64,000 bases of DNA from JANQMX01 sp965247175 (GTDB taxonomy: Bacteria > Pseudomonadota > Alphaproteobacteria > Kiloniellales > DSM-21159): NCBI GenBank assembly GCA_965247175.1, contig OZ252006.1, forward strand, positions 2,790,001-2,854,000, read 5' to 3'. Shown here in pieces: positions 8,679 to 19,445 of this stretch (positions are counted from its first letter, which is position 1; every line of letters starts with the position of its first letter). The notes under the pieces were generated by a model. That model saw only the letters and a program-made list of their open reading frames with translations, did not search any database and was not told the DNA's origin. A program made the position numbers and the translations under genes.

Positions 8679-9638
8679 TCACAAACCGTAGGCGCCAGGC
8701 CCGTCGCAGTCGGCGTGAAAGCGCAGCTTGCGGTAATACTCCAGCGGATCCTTCGGCTTCACGAAGGCGCCGGGCGGGTGGTTGAGCCAGTCAAACAGGC
8801 GGGTCAGCAGAAAACGCAGGGCGGCACCGCGGCAGAGCAGCGGCAGAGCCGTCAATTCGCGCTCGTCCAGCGGCCGGACCGCCCCATAGCCCGCCAGAAG
8901 CTGCTGCGCCTTGGTGATGTTGAAGGAGCCGTCGGGCTCGAAGCACCAGGCGTTGAGGCAGACGGCAAGGTCGTAGGCCAAGGCATCGTTGCAGGCGAAA
9001 TAGAAGTCGATGAAGCCGGTCAGCCGCTCGTTGCGGAAAAAGACGTTGTCGGGAAAGAGGTCGGCATGGATGACACCCTGCGGCAGCTCCTCCGGCCATT
9101 CCGACTCAAGCTTGCCGAGCTCCTCATTGAGCTCGCCGAAGAGCGCCGGCCGCACCTCGTCGGAGCGCGGGCCGCAAGCCTCGAGAAGCGGCCGCCAGCC
9201 GTCGATCGAAAGGTTGTTCGGGCGCGTCATGCCGAAGTCGGCTCCGGCCAGGTGCATGCGGGCCAGGCCCTCGCCCAGCTCGCGGCAGTGAAAAGGGTGG
9301 ATGCGCCGCGGCCACAGCCCCTCCAGGAAGCTGATGATCGCGGCCGGCCGGCCGCAGAGGCTCTGCAGGGCGCTACCGTCGCAGGCCGCAATGGGGAGCG
9401 GACAATCGACGCCCTTGGCGGAGAGGTGGCGCATCAGCGCCAGGAAATAGGGAAGGTCCTCCGGCGCGACCCGCTTCTCGTAAAGCGTCAGGATGTGATT
9501 GCCGTGCTCGGTCTGCAGCAGGAAGTTGGAGTTCTCCACGCCTTCGGCAATGCCCTTGAACGCCAAGACCTCACCTAGGTCGTAGCGGTTCAAGAATTCA
9601 GTCAGCTCATCGTCGGAAACGGTCGTATAGACGGCCAT
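8679..9638 (-). CDS. thrB: homoserine kinase, choline-kinase-like type
   Basis: Phosphorylates homoserine to O-phosphohomoserine, the substrate of the threonine synthase encoded at 1299. This is the APH/ChoK-fold ThrB found in alphaproteobacteria, not the GHMP-fold enzyme. Evidence over 319 residues: the N-terminal MAVYTTVSDDELTEFLNRY, the nucleotide-binding region GVENSNFLLQT, the catalytic-loop HADLFPDNVFF (HxDxxxxN) and the metal-binding GFIDFYFACND. The start is the ATG at 9636-9638, 12 bases after the ispH stop, consistent with one transcript. Confidence 0.95.
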   Translation of the reverse strand: MAVYTTVSDDELTEFLNRYDLGEVLAFKGIAEGVENSNFLLQTEHGNHILTLYEKRVAPEDLPYFLALMRHLSAKGVDCPLPIAACDGSALQSLCGRPAAIISFLEGLWPRRIHPFHCRELGEGLARMHLAGADFGMTRPNNLSIDGWRPLLEACGPRSDEVRPALFGELNEELGKLESEWPEELPQGVIHADLFPDNVFFRNERLTGFIDFYFACNDALAYDLAVCLNAWCFEPDGSFNITKAQQLLAGYGAVRPLDERELTALPLLCRGAALRFLLTRLFDWLNHPPGAFVKPKDPLEYYRKLRFHADCDGPGAYGL

Positions 9639-9650
9639 GCCTGAGAAGCG

Positions 9651-10607
9651 TTAAGCGGCCCGGTCGTTCAGTATCCGAGGCAGTTTGAAATGAACGTCTT
9701 CATCCGGTGCCGCACCGACCTCAAGCGTAACGTCAAAGCGCTCTCGGCAAGCGTCGATCACCTCTTGCACGACAAAGTCGGGGGCCGAGGCGCCTGCTGT
9801 CAAGCCGAGTGTTGTCACTCCCGCCAAACCGGGCCAATCGATATCCTGCTGCCCACCGATCAAATAGGCCTGCGGGCATCCGGCACGGGTCGCCGTCTCG
9901 ACCAGGCGCACGGAGTTCGAGGAGTTGCCGGCACCGACCACCAGCAGCGCATCGCAGCGCGCAGCGATCTCCTTCACCGCGTTCTGCCGATTGGTCGTGG
10001 CGTAGCAAATGTCTTCCTTGCGCGGGCCGGCGATGTAGGGGAAGCGGCGCTGCAAAGCCGCGATGATGTCGGCCGTGTCGTCGATCGAGAGGGTAGTCTG
10101 GGTGATATAGGCCAGTCTGTCAGAGTCGGCCGGCTGCAAGGACTCGGCGTCCTCGATGGTCTCGACCAGCGTAATCGCCCCCTCCGGCAACTGACCCAGA
10201 GTGCCGACGATCTCAGGATGGCCGGCGTGGCCGATCAGGAGGATGTGCAGGCCGTCGGCATAGTGGCGCTCGGCTTCCAGATGAACCTTGCTGACCAAGG
10301 GGCAGGTGGCGTCGACGTAGAGTAAGCCGCGGCGCTCGGCCTCGGCCGGCACCGACTTTGGCACGCCGTGGGCGGAAAAAATCACCGGGCGGCCGTCCGG
10401 GGCCTCGTCGAGCTCATCGATGAAGACGGCGCCCTCTTGCTCCAGCCCTTTTACGACAACGGGGTTGTGAACGATCTCATGCCGCACGTAGACAGGCGCG
10501 CCGAAACGATCGATGGCGCGCTGCACGATCGCCACGGCGCGTTCAACCCCGGCGCAGAATCCCCGCGGGTTTGCCAGGTAGATCGTCAATGGTGGCTTGC
10601 GCTCCAC
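9651..10607 (-). CDS. ispH: 4-hydroxy-3-methylbut-2-enyl diphosphate reductase
   Basis: Fe-S enzyme of the MEP pathway producing IPP and DMAPP. Cluster cysteines are seen in ANPRGFCAGV, VDATCPLVSKVH and EDICYATTNRQ, and the catalytic EGAI/TQTTLS segments are present. I prefer the GTG at 10605-10607, which gives VERKPPLTIYLANPRG and 318 residues, the usual N-terminus. The frame can also begin at a GTG ending at 10649 with 14 extra residues that look non-native. First gene of the ispH-thrB-rnhA group. Confidence 0.95.
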   Translation of the reverse strand: MERKPPLTIYLANPRGFCAGVERAVAIVQRAIDRFGAPVYVRHEIVHNPVVVKGLEQEGAVFIDELDEAPDGRPVIFSAHGVPKSVPAEAERRGLLYVDATCPLVSKVHLEAERHYADGLHILLIGHAGHPEIVGTLGQLPEGAITLVETIEDAESLQPADSDRLAYITQTTLSIDDTADIIAALQRRFPYIAGPRKEDICYATTNRQNAVKEIAARCDALLVVGAGNSSNSVRLVETATRAGCPQAYLIGGQQDIDWPGLAGVTTLGLTAGASAPDFVVQEVIDACRERFDVTLEVGAAPDEDVHFKLPRILNDRAA

Positions 10608-10771
10608 GTCCCCTCTTCCCGTCACACACCGCTGCCTCTTGCTCGCCACGATACCGGACGCCTAATGTGCCGGTCAGCGAGAGGGATACTAGCGCTCAAT
10701 TCGCCGATTGGCACTGATCGCGATTGTCGCGCCCCCCTATCGAGGCCCTCGACCTTTCCGCAGCGGAAGAC

Positions 10772-11293
10772 ATGAAAACGCGCACGCATCTCTTGGCAGT
10801 CCTTGCTTTCGCAGTCGCGCTCGCCGCCTGTTCCTCCGACGAGGAGATCGCGCTGCCTTGCCCGGCCATCGCCCCCCTGCCCGACACGACCGAAATGACG
10901 CGCTTCAACGGCGCCGGTCGCGATCTTACTGATGTGGATTTCTCAGCCCAGATCTCCAACGTGAATTTCGTCTGCGATTATGAGGAAACCTCTATCGAGA
11001 TGAATATGCAGGTGGTTTTCGAGGCAAGCCGGGGACCAGCGAACGAGAGTGGCGAAGCCCAATTCACCTATTTCGTGGCCATCAGCAAGAGCGAGACGCC
11101 GGACAAGGTGCTGACCCGACAGGAGTTTCCGGTCACCGTGGAGTTCGAGGGCAATCGCCGGCGCCTGCTGTTTCTCGACGAGCTGGAACAGCGCTTTCCC
11201 ATAGCCGAGGGTGAAGACGGCAACAGCTATGTCATCTACCTCGGCCTCCTGCTTTCGCGCGCCGAGCTCGACTACAACCGGGCCAACCGCTAG
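10772..11293 (+). CDS. putative lipoprotein of unknown function
   Basis: A 173-residue protein with a lipoprotein signal: MKTRTHLLAVLAFAVALAAC, ending in the lipobox LAAC at about residues 17-20, so it should be lipidated at that cysteine after signal peptidase II cleavage. The ATG at 10772 is chosen because it starts this signal; the frame is open upstream to 10724. The mature part starts SSDEEIALPCPAIAPLP and is acidic, with no domain I recognise. It is divergent from ispH and lies just upstream of the promoter and riboswitch of the gcv operon, but need not be related to them. Confidence 0.72.
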   Translation: MKTRTHLLAVLAFAVALAACSSDEEIALPCPAIAPLPDTTEMTRFNGAGRDLTDVDFSAQISNVNFVCDYEETSIEMNMQVVFEASRGPANESGEAQFTYFVAISKSETPDKVLTRQEFPVTVEFEGNRRRLLFLDELEQRFPIAEGEDGNSYVIYLGLLLSRAELDYNRANR

Positions 11294-11329
11294 CGCCGGG
11301 CGTCGCACGCCGGCTTGGCGCTGCCTGCC

Positions 11330-11358
11330 TTGACAGCCCGCCATCAGATCTTAATTTT
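11330..11358 (+). promoter_or_regulatory. candidate promoter of the gcv operon
   Basis: A perfect consensus -35 TTGACA (11330-11335) is followed after 16-17 bases by TAATTT/AATTTT (11352-11358). It lies about 23 bases before the first aptamer of the glycine riboswitch, where the start of the leader transcript is expected. Confidence 0.6.
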
Positions 11359-11380
11359 GGAATGCGCTTAGTCGTCTACG

Positions 11381-11609
11381 GGAGAGATCGCGCGCTGGCC
11401 TGATGGCCGATGCGCGGCGCCGAAGGAGCAACGGCCTCGGAAACTCTCAGGCAAAAGGACCGTTGACGAGAGAGCGTCTCTGGAAAGCAGAGCGGCTGCT
11501 GCCTGATTTCTATGGAACGGCGGCCGGTCTCACCGAAGGGGTAAACCTGGCTTAGGGCGCACGTCGTCCCGGCCACGGCCAAATCTCTCAGGTCTCGCGA
11601 CAGAGGAGG
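11381..11609 (+). ncRNA. tandem glycine riboswitch (gcvT motif)
   Basis: Two consecutive glycine aptamers in the leader of gcvT-gcvH-gcvP. Aptamer 1 (about 11381-11470) shows GGAGAG paired with CTCTC, the CCGAAGGAGCAA core and AACTCTCAGGCAAAAGGAC. Aptamer 2 (about 11471-11609) shows CTCTGGAAAG, the second core ACCGAAGGGGTAAACC and ATCTCTCAGGT followed by CGACAGAGGAGG. These conserved blocks and their order match the known tandem class that switches on glycine cleavage when glycine is abundant. A GC-rich hairpin (about 11609-11629) between aptamer 2 and the gcvT ribosome binding site may belong to the expression platform. No oligo-T terminator is seen, so control of translation is more likely than termination. 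Confidence 0.92.
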
Positions 11610-11659
11610 CAGCGCCTTTTGGCGGCTGTCTGTCTGTCCCTGTCGGAGGCCCGTAAGCC

Positions 11660-12784
11660 ATGTCCAGCGAAGCACAAGAAGACCGCCCGGCGCTGCTGCA
11701 CACGCCGCTCTACGACCTGCATGTCGAGCTTGGCGGCAAGATGGTGCCCTTCGCCGGCTATGCCATGCCGGTGCAGTACCCCGCCGGCATCGTCGCAGAG
11801 CATCAGCATTGCCGCGCGCAGGCCTCCCTGTTCGACGTGTCCCACATGGGCCAGGTGCGCCTCGTCGGCGATGAAGCCGCGCAAAGCCTGGAGACGCTGG
11901 TGCCCGGCGACCTCCTGGGGCTCGCGGCGGGCGACCAGCGCTATACCCAGCTCACCAACGAAACCGGCGGCATCCTCGACGACCTCATTGTCGGGCGCGA
12001 CGAAGACGATCTTTTCCTGGTGATCAACGCCAGCCGCAAGGCCGCCGACATCACCCATATGCGCGCCTGCTTGGACACCGCGGTCGGGCTCGAGGCCTTG
12101 GAAGACCGGGCGCTGATGGCTTTGCAGGGGCCCGAGGCCGCCTTCGTGTTGGGCAACCTCGTACCTGGCTGCACCACGCTTCGCTTCATGCAGGCAGGCT
12201 GGTTCGCCATCGACGGTGTCGACTGCCGCATCAGCCGCTCAGGCTACAGCGGCGAGGACGGCTTCGAGATCTCCACCCCGGCCGACTTCGCCGAGCCCCT
12301 GGCGCGCCGACTCTTGGCTTTCCCACCGGTGATGCCCGCGGGTCTCGGTGCACGGGACTCCCTGCGCCTCGAAGCCGGACTTTGCCTTTACGGCAACGAC
12401 ATCGACGAGACCACGACCCCGGTCGAAGCGGGCCTGACCTGGTCCATCGGGAAACGCCGGCGCGCAGACGGCGGCTTCCCCGGCGCCGAGGTCGTTCAAA
12501 GACAACTGGCGGAGGGCGTCACCCGCAAGCGCGTGGGCCTGCGACCGCAGGGCCGGGCGCCGGTGCGCGCCGGCAGCCTGCTGACCGACACGGCCGGCAA
12601 AGAGATCGGAACCGTGACCAGCGGCGGATTCGGGCCGAGCGTCGGCGCGCCGGTCGCCATGGGCTATGTGGCGAGCGAGTTGGCTAAGCCGGACCAGGAA
12701 TTGACTGCAGTTGTGAGAGGCAAGGGGCATCCGATCACGGTGGCCAAGCTGCCCTTCGTGCCGGCGGGCTATCACAGAGGTTGA
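11660..12784 (+). CDS. gcvT: glycine cleavage system T protein (aminomethyltransferase)
   Basis: Transfers the methylene group of the aminomethyl-lipoyl H protein to tetrahydrofolate, releasing ammonia. Family landmarks over 374 residues: LYDLHVELGGKMVPFAGYAMPVQY at residues about 15-38, SLFDVSHMGQVRL, the folate-site region SRSGYSGEDGFEIS, and the C-terminal barrel with GYV. The ribosome binding site GGAGG (11645-11649) precedes the ATG by 10 bases. First gene under the glycine riboswitch, followed after 31 bases by gcvH. Confidence 0.96.
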   Translation: MSSEAQEDRPALLHTPLYDLHVELGGKMVPFAGYAMPVQYPAGIVAEHQHCRAQASLFDVSHMGQVRLVGDEAAQSLETLVPGDLLGLAAGDQRYTQLTNETGGILDDLIVGRDEDDLFLVINASRKAADITHMRACLDTAVGLEALEDRALMALQGPEAAFVLGNLVPGCTTLRFMQAGWFAIDGVDCRISRSGYSGEDGFEISTPADFAEPLARRLLAFPPVMPAGLGARDSLRLEAGLCLYGNDIDETTTPVEAGLTWSIGKRRRADGGFPGAEVVQRQLAEGVTRKRVGLRPQGRAPVRAGSLLTDTAGKEIGTVTSGGFGPSVGAPVAMGYVASELAKPDQELTAVVRGKGHPITVAKLPFVPAGYHRG

Positions 12785-12815
12785 GCAACAAAGAGAGCAG
12801 GGAAGGGAGTCATCC

Positions 12816-13193
12816 ATGAGCAAGACGGTTTACAGCGACGAGCATGAGTGGGTTCGGGTCGAGAACGGCAACGCGACCATCGGCATCACCGACTATGCGC
12901 AGGAGCAGCTGGGCGACGTGGTCTATGTCGAACTGCCCGAGGTCGGGACGACCTTGGCCAAGGGCGATCAGGCGGCCGTGGTCGAGTCGGTGAAGGCAGC
13001 CAGCGAGGTCTATGCCGCGGTCTCTGGCGAGGTGCTGGAAGTCAACGAGGTGCTGACCGACGAGCCGGGCAAGGTGAATGAGGACCCCCAGGGCACTGCC
13101 TGGTTCATCAAGATGAAGCTGAGCGACCCCTCTGAGATCGACGCCTTGATGGACGAGGCCGCCTACAAGGAATTCGTCGCCCAGCAGGGCTGA
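12816..13193 (+). CDS. gcvH: glycine cleavage system H protein
   Basis: Lipoyl carrier protein that shuttles the aminomethyl intermediate between P, T and L proteins. The lipoylated lysine lies in VVESVKAASEVYA, and YSDEHEWV plus GITDYAQEQLGDVVYVELPEVG are standard. At 125 residues it has normal length. A strong GAAGGGAG ribosome binding site lies upstream. Middle gene of the gcvT-gcvH-gcvP operon controlled by the glycine riboswitch. Confidence 0.97.
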   Translation: MSKTVYSDEHEWVRVENGNATIGITDYAQEQLGDVVYVELPEVGTTLAKGDQAAVVESVKAASEVYAAVSGEVLEVNEVLTDEPGKVNEDPQGTAWFIKMKLSDPSEIDALMDEAAYKEFVAQQG

Positions 13194-13262
13194 AACGGCG
13201 GCTCACCAAGCTAGAGCCGGGGACACGAGAAAGAGCGCCAGAGGCGCAGGGAGCGAAATGCC

Positions 13263-16145
<2,883 letters not shown>

Positions 16146-16151
16146 CGGCCG

Positions 16152-16904
16152 TCAGGCAACAAGCCCCAGTCGGACGTTCAGCGGCCAGCGGACGGTCTTG
16201 CTCTCGGCGGGGTCGCCCCAGAGTTGGGCCAAGTCGTCACGGATCGCCGGCAGAGGATCCTCCCCTGTCTCCGCGCGGTAGCGCTGCAAGGCGGACCAAG
16301 TGTCGATATAGCCGACCAGGTCGTCGAGGTTCCAGGCGGCCTTCAACGACAGGCGAGGGGTCTCCAGCTCCTTGAAGGGAAAGGGGATGGTCGTGAGATT
16401 CTCATCCACGTGGCGGCGCTCGGGCGGCCAGAAGGGTCCGAGGATGCTGCGGTGGAAGTGGTGCAGCCGCTCGTCCAAGGCCGGCTCGATCTCGAACAGG
16501 CCGTAGGAGATGGCCGCCAAGAGACCGCCGGGCTTCGCCACCCGCCGCACCTCGTCGTAGAAAGCCTCGAAGTCGAACCAGTGGATGGCCTGAGCGGCGG
16601 TGACCAGATCGACGCAGTGGTCTTGCAGGCCGCTGGCTTCAGCCGGTGCCACGGCATAGGTGATCGTTGGGTGCGGCTTGGCCTTGGCGATCTGCTCAGC
16701 GCTGGCGTCGGTGGCGTAAACCCGCTCGAAGTGGTCCGCCAAAGCCACGCTCGCCTGCCCGTTGCCGCAACCACAGTCCCAAGCCAGCTCCCGCACGGGG
16801 CATTGCGCGGCCAGGAAGCTGAATAGCTCGGGCGGATAGTGCGGACGGTGGCGGCCATAGGCGGCGGCCTTGCCCGAGAAGTGGTCTTTGAACTCTCTGT
16901 CCAT
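16152..16904 (-). CDS. class I SAM-dependent methyltransferase
   Basis: A 250-residue methyltransferase with the Rossmann SAM-binding motif I as AWDCGCGNGQASVALA at about residues 39-54, followed by RVYATDASAEQIAKA (acidic ribose-binding residue) and VDLVTAAQAIHWFDF, a pattern shared with ubiquinone/trans-aconitate-like methyltransferases. The N-terminal FKDHFSGKAAAYGRHRPHYP is typical of that group. Substrate unknown. The gene ends seven bases from the convergent gcvP stop and follows mutY on the minus strand with a 14-base gap, so it may be co-transcribed with mutY. Confidence 0.87.
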   Translation of the reverse strand: MDREFKDHFSGKAAAYGRHRPHYPPELFSFLAAQCPVRELAWDCGCGNGQASVALADHFERVYATDASAEQIAKAKPHPTITYAVAPAEASGLQDHCVDLVTAAQAIHWFDFEAFYDEVRRVAKPGGLLAAISYGLFEIEPALDERLHHFHRSILGPFWPPERRHVDENLTTIPFPFKELETPRLSLKAAWNLDDLVGYIDTWSALQRYRAETGEDPLPAIRDDLAQLWGDPAESKTVRWPLNVRLGLVA

Positions 16905-16918
16905 CGCAGCCCGCCTCC

Positions 16919-17998
16919 TCAGTCTTGCTGCTTCATGGCGTGGGCGATCACCTTGCGCATGACGCTAGGCAGCGCGAGCCCCGCCAAGTCATCGAAATCC
17001 GACCAGATCCCGATCTCCGGGTCGACCGTTTCGGCACGTCCCTGCCAGACGGCCAGCTCGAGATGGAAATGGGTGAAGGTGTGGCGCACCTCACCGGCCA
17101 AGGGCTCCCAGGCGGCCGCCAGCGGCGCTTGTGCCAGGGCTTCGCCCTCGCTCCAGGCCGCTTCGCGCCAGTCGGTCGAGGGCACCTCGGTCATGCCGCC
17201 GAGCAGGCCTTTGCTGGGTCGGCGGCGCAGCAGCAGGCGCTCGCCCGGCCCGACGACCCAGAAGGCGATGCCGCGCCGGGTCGGCCGGGCCTTCTTGGGC
17301 GCCTTGACCGGCAGCGTCTCGGCGATGTCGAGCCGGCGCGCCTCGCAGATCTCGTCCAGCGGGCAGAGCAGGCACTTGGGCGTCTTGGGCAGGCAGATCG
17401 TCGCCCCCAGGTCCATCATCGCCTGGGCGAAGTCGCCGCAGCGGGACTCCGGCGTGAGGCGTTCGGCGAGAGCCGACAGCGCCTTCTTCGCCGCCGGCAA
17501 GGGCTCCTCGTGGGCGAAGAGCCGGGCGGTCACCCGTTCGATGTTGCCGTCCAGCGGCGTGGCCTTGCGGCCAAAGGCGATGGCGGCGACGGCGGCGGCC
17601 GTGTAGGCGCCGATGCCGGGCAGCGCCCGCAGGCCCTCCTCGGAGTCGGGAAAGCGCCCGCCATGCTCTTGGCTGACCACCTGGGCGCAGCGGTGCAGGT
17701 TGCGGGCGCGGGCGTAGTAGCCGAGCCCGGCCCAGGCGGCGAGCACGTCATCCAGCGGGGCGGCAGCCAGGTCGTCGACACTCGGCCAGCGCGCCAGGAA
17801 GCGCTCGTAGTAGGGCTTCACCGCCGCCACCGTAGTCTGCTGCAGCATGATCTCCGAGAGCCAGACGGCATAGGGCTCGGCCCGCTCCCCCGGCAGAGCC
17901 CGCCACGGCAAGCGCCGGGCGTGGCGGTCGTACCAGGCCAGCAGGCGTTCGGCCGCGCTCTCTACGGCGGGCTGTGGGGCAAGGCTGTTCACGGGCAT
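16919..17998 (-). CDS. mutY: A/G-specific adenine DNA glycosylase
   Basis: Base-excision repair enzyme removing adenine mispaired with 8-oxoguanine. The start is set to the ATG at 17996-17998 (MPVNSLAPQPAVESAAERLL); an upstream extension of the frame to 18106 would overlap the divergent DciA-like gene and shows no homology. The 359 residues show the helix-hairpin-helix LRALPGIGAYTAAAVAAIAFG with the downstream catalytic aspartate in TPLDGNIERV, the 4Fe-4S cysteines as CLPKTPKCLLCPLDEIC, and a C-terminal NUDIX-like domain that recognises 8-oxoG. Confidence 0.96.
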   Translation of the reverse strand: MPVNSLAPQPAVESAAERLLAWYDRHARRLPWRALPGERAEPYAVWLSEIMLQQTTVAAVKPYYERFLARWPSVDDLAAAPLDDVLAAWAGLGYYARARNLHRCAQVVSQEHGGRFPDSEEGLRALPGIGAYTAAAVAAIAFGRKATPLDGNIERVTARLFAHEEPLPAAKKALSALAERLTPESRCGDFAQAMMDLGATICLPKTPKCLLCPLDEICEARRLDIAETLPVKAPKKARPTRRGIAFWVVGPGERLLLRRRPSKGLLGGMTEVPSTDWREAAWSEGEALAQAPLAAAWEPLAGEVRHTFTHFHLELAVWQGRAETVDPEIGIWSDFDDLAGLALPSVMRKVIAHAMKQQD

Positions 17999-18054
17999 GG
18001 CGATAGCTATAGTGACTCCGCTCCCTCGGCGAAACCGAACAAGACGGGGAGATC

Positions 18055-18603
18055 GTGGACAAGAAACCGACCGAGACCACTTCGAAAGACAAGCCGAAGA
18101 GTGCATGGCGGCGCGGCGGCGGGCTCAAGGCCTTCGCGCTGAGCCTCAATTCCGTGCGCAAGCGGGCGCTCGGCCGGCTCAGCCCGGCCGAAGCGGGCCT
18201 GCACCTGGAGTGGTCGGCGATCGTCGGGTCGAGCCTGGCGGCGAAGACGCAGCCGCTGCGCCTGCGCTTCCCCAATCGCAACGAGCGGCGCGACGCGGTC
18301 CTGACCGTCGCCTGCGAGCCTGCCTTCGCGCTGGAGCTGCAGCATATGCTGCCGCTCCTGATCGAGCGGCTGAACGCCCATTTCGGCTATGGCGCCATTG
18401 CGCGGGTGCGCTTGCAGCAGACCCGCATCATCCGCAAGGCATCTGGCAAGGCGCGTCCGGCGGCTGGCCGGGCCGCCCTGCCACCGCTTCCCGAGCCGAG
18501 TACCGATGCGCTGCCCGACGACGTTGCCGACGAAGACTTGGCGCGGGCGCTGGCGCGCCTGGAAGCCAGCGCCCGCCAGGCGAACGGCAATAAACCCAGA
18601 TAA
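18055..18603 (+). CDS. DUF721 / DciA-like protein
   Basis: A 182-residue protein of the DUF721 family. The conserved region is VGSSLAAKTQPLRLRF followed by AVLTVACEPAFALELQHMLPLLIERLNAHFGYGAIARVRL, matching the RNA-binding-like fold of DciA proteins, several of which act as loaders of the replicative helicase. Whether this protein loads DnaB is inference. The start is GTG at 18055 with GGGGAGA upstream. Divergent from mutY, 56 bases away, a neighbourhood common in alphaproteobacteria. The C-terminal tail (about 140-182) is Ala/Pro-rich and looks disordered. Confidence 0.85.
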   Translation: MDKKPTETTSKDKPKSAWRRGGGLKAFALSLNSVRKRALGRLSPAEAGLHLEWSAIVGSSLAAKTQPLRLRFPNRNERRDAVLTVACEPAFALELQHMLPLLIERLNAHFGYGAIARVRLQQTRIIRKASGKARPAAGRAALPPLPEPSTDALPDDVADEDLARALARLEASARQANGNKPR

Positions 18604-18672
18604 CCTAAGCGTGATCGCCGCAACCACCCTTTTGCCTTATATGGACGGCATTGCCGCTGTAGGCCTGCGGTA

Positions 18673-18698
18673 TCTGTACACAGCCCGCTGTGTACAGA
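18673..18698. promoter_or_regulatory. 11-bp perfect inverted repeat upstream of the DsbA-like gene
   Basis: TCTGTACACAG, a CCCG spacer and CTGTGTACAGA form a perfect dyad. It lies 69 bases after the DciA-like stop and 57 bases before the DsbA-like start. There is no trailing oligo-T run, so a protein operator or an RNA hairpin in the dsbA leader is more likely than an intrinsic terminator. No cognate regulator is identified. Confidence 0.5.
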
Positions 18699-18754
18699 CG
18701 CTTGAGGACTCCAGACGAACCTGACTAACATCCGCAATATCTGGTAGGTGAGAG

Positions 18755-19375
18755 ATGAATCGTAGGCATATCCTGTCTCTGGCAGCTGCCACACCGCTCC
18801 TGTCCGTCGGCGCGACACTGGTCATGCCGAAGCTCGCCCTGGCCGACCCGCTGGAGCCGGACGAGCACGACCGGATTCTGGGCGACCCGGACGCGCCGGT
18901 GACCCTGATCGAATACTCCTCACTGACCTGCCCTCATTGCGCGCGCTTCCACACGCAGACCATCCCGCAGGTGAAGAAGGAGTGGGTGGATAGCGGCAAG
19001 GTCCGGGTCATCGCTCGACACTTCCCGCTCGATCGCCTGGCGCTCTTCGCCGCCCTGGTCGCCGAGTGCCTGGAGAGCAACGACAGCTACTTCGCCTTCG
19101 TGAGCCTGCTCTACAAGGACCAGAACGTCTGGGCCCGCTCCAACGACCCGGTCTCTGAGATCGCCCGGCGTGCCGCCCTCGTCGGCCTCAGCGAGGACGA
19201 TATCGAACGCTGCATTTCCGACGAATCGGCGCGCCGTCGAATCATCGAGAAGATGGCCGAAGGCCGCGACGACCTCGGCGTTAACTCTACGCCTACCATT
19301 TTGGTAGATGGAGAGAAGGTTAGTAACTCCTACGATGCGATTAACGAGGCATTGAACGACGCTTATAAGGGCTGA
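18755..19375 (+). CDS. periplasmic DsbA-family thioredoxin-fold protein
   Basis: A 206-residue exported protein with the N-terminal signal MNRRHILSLAAATPLLSVGA (twin-arginine-like start, but the full Tat motif is weak, so Sec or Tat is undecided). The active site is TCPHCARFH (CPHC) near residue 53, as in DsbA-type oxidases, and the cis-proline region is GVNSTPTILVDGEKV. This Com1/DsbA-like type directly upstream of smc is a familiar alphaproteobacterial order. It probably makes or isomerises disulfides in secreted proteins. A partner DsbD-like reductase is encoded at 5431. Confidence 0.92.
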   Translation: MNRRHILSLAAATPLLSVGATLVMPKLALADPLEPDEHDRILGDPDAPVTLIEYSSLTCPHCARFHTQTIPQVKKEWVDSGKVRVIARHFPLDRLALFAALVAECLESNDSYFAFVSLLYKDQNVWARSNDPVSEIARRAALVGLSEDDIERCISDESARRRIIEKMAEGRDDLGVNSTPTILVDGEKVSNSYDAINEALNDAYKG

Positions 19376-19445
19376 CGTGCCCCGCGGGTGCTGAGCATGC
19401 GGACCGGGCCACGTTTCAGCCAAGAGTTTGGCGAAAGGAACGAGC

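Noticed and set aside
17999..18106. A longer MutY with 36 extra N-terminal residues
   Set aside because: The extra part overlaps the divergent DciA-like gene and lacks similarity to MutY; the ATG at 17998 gives the normal N-terminus.
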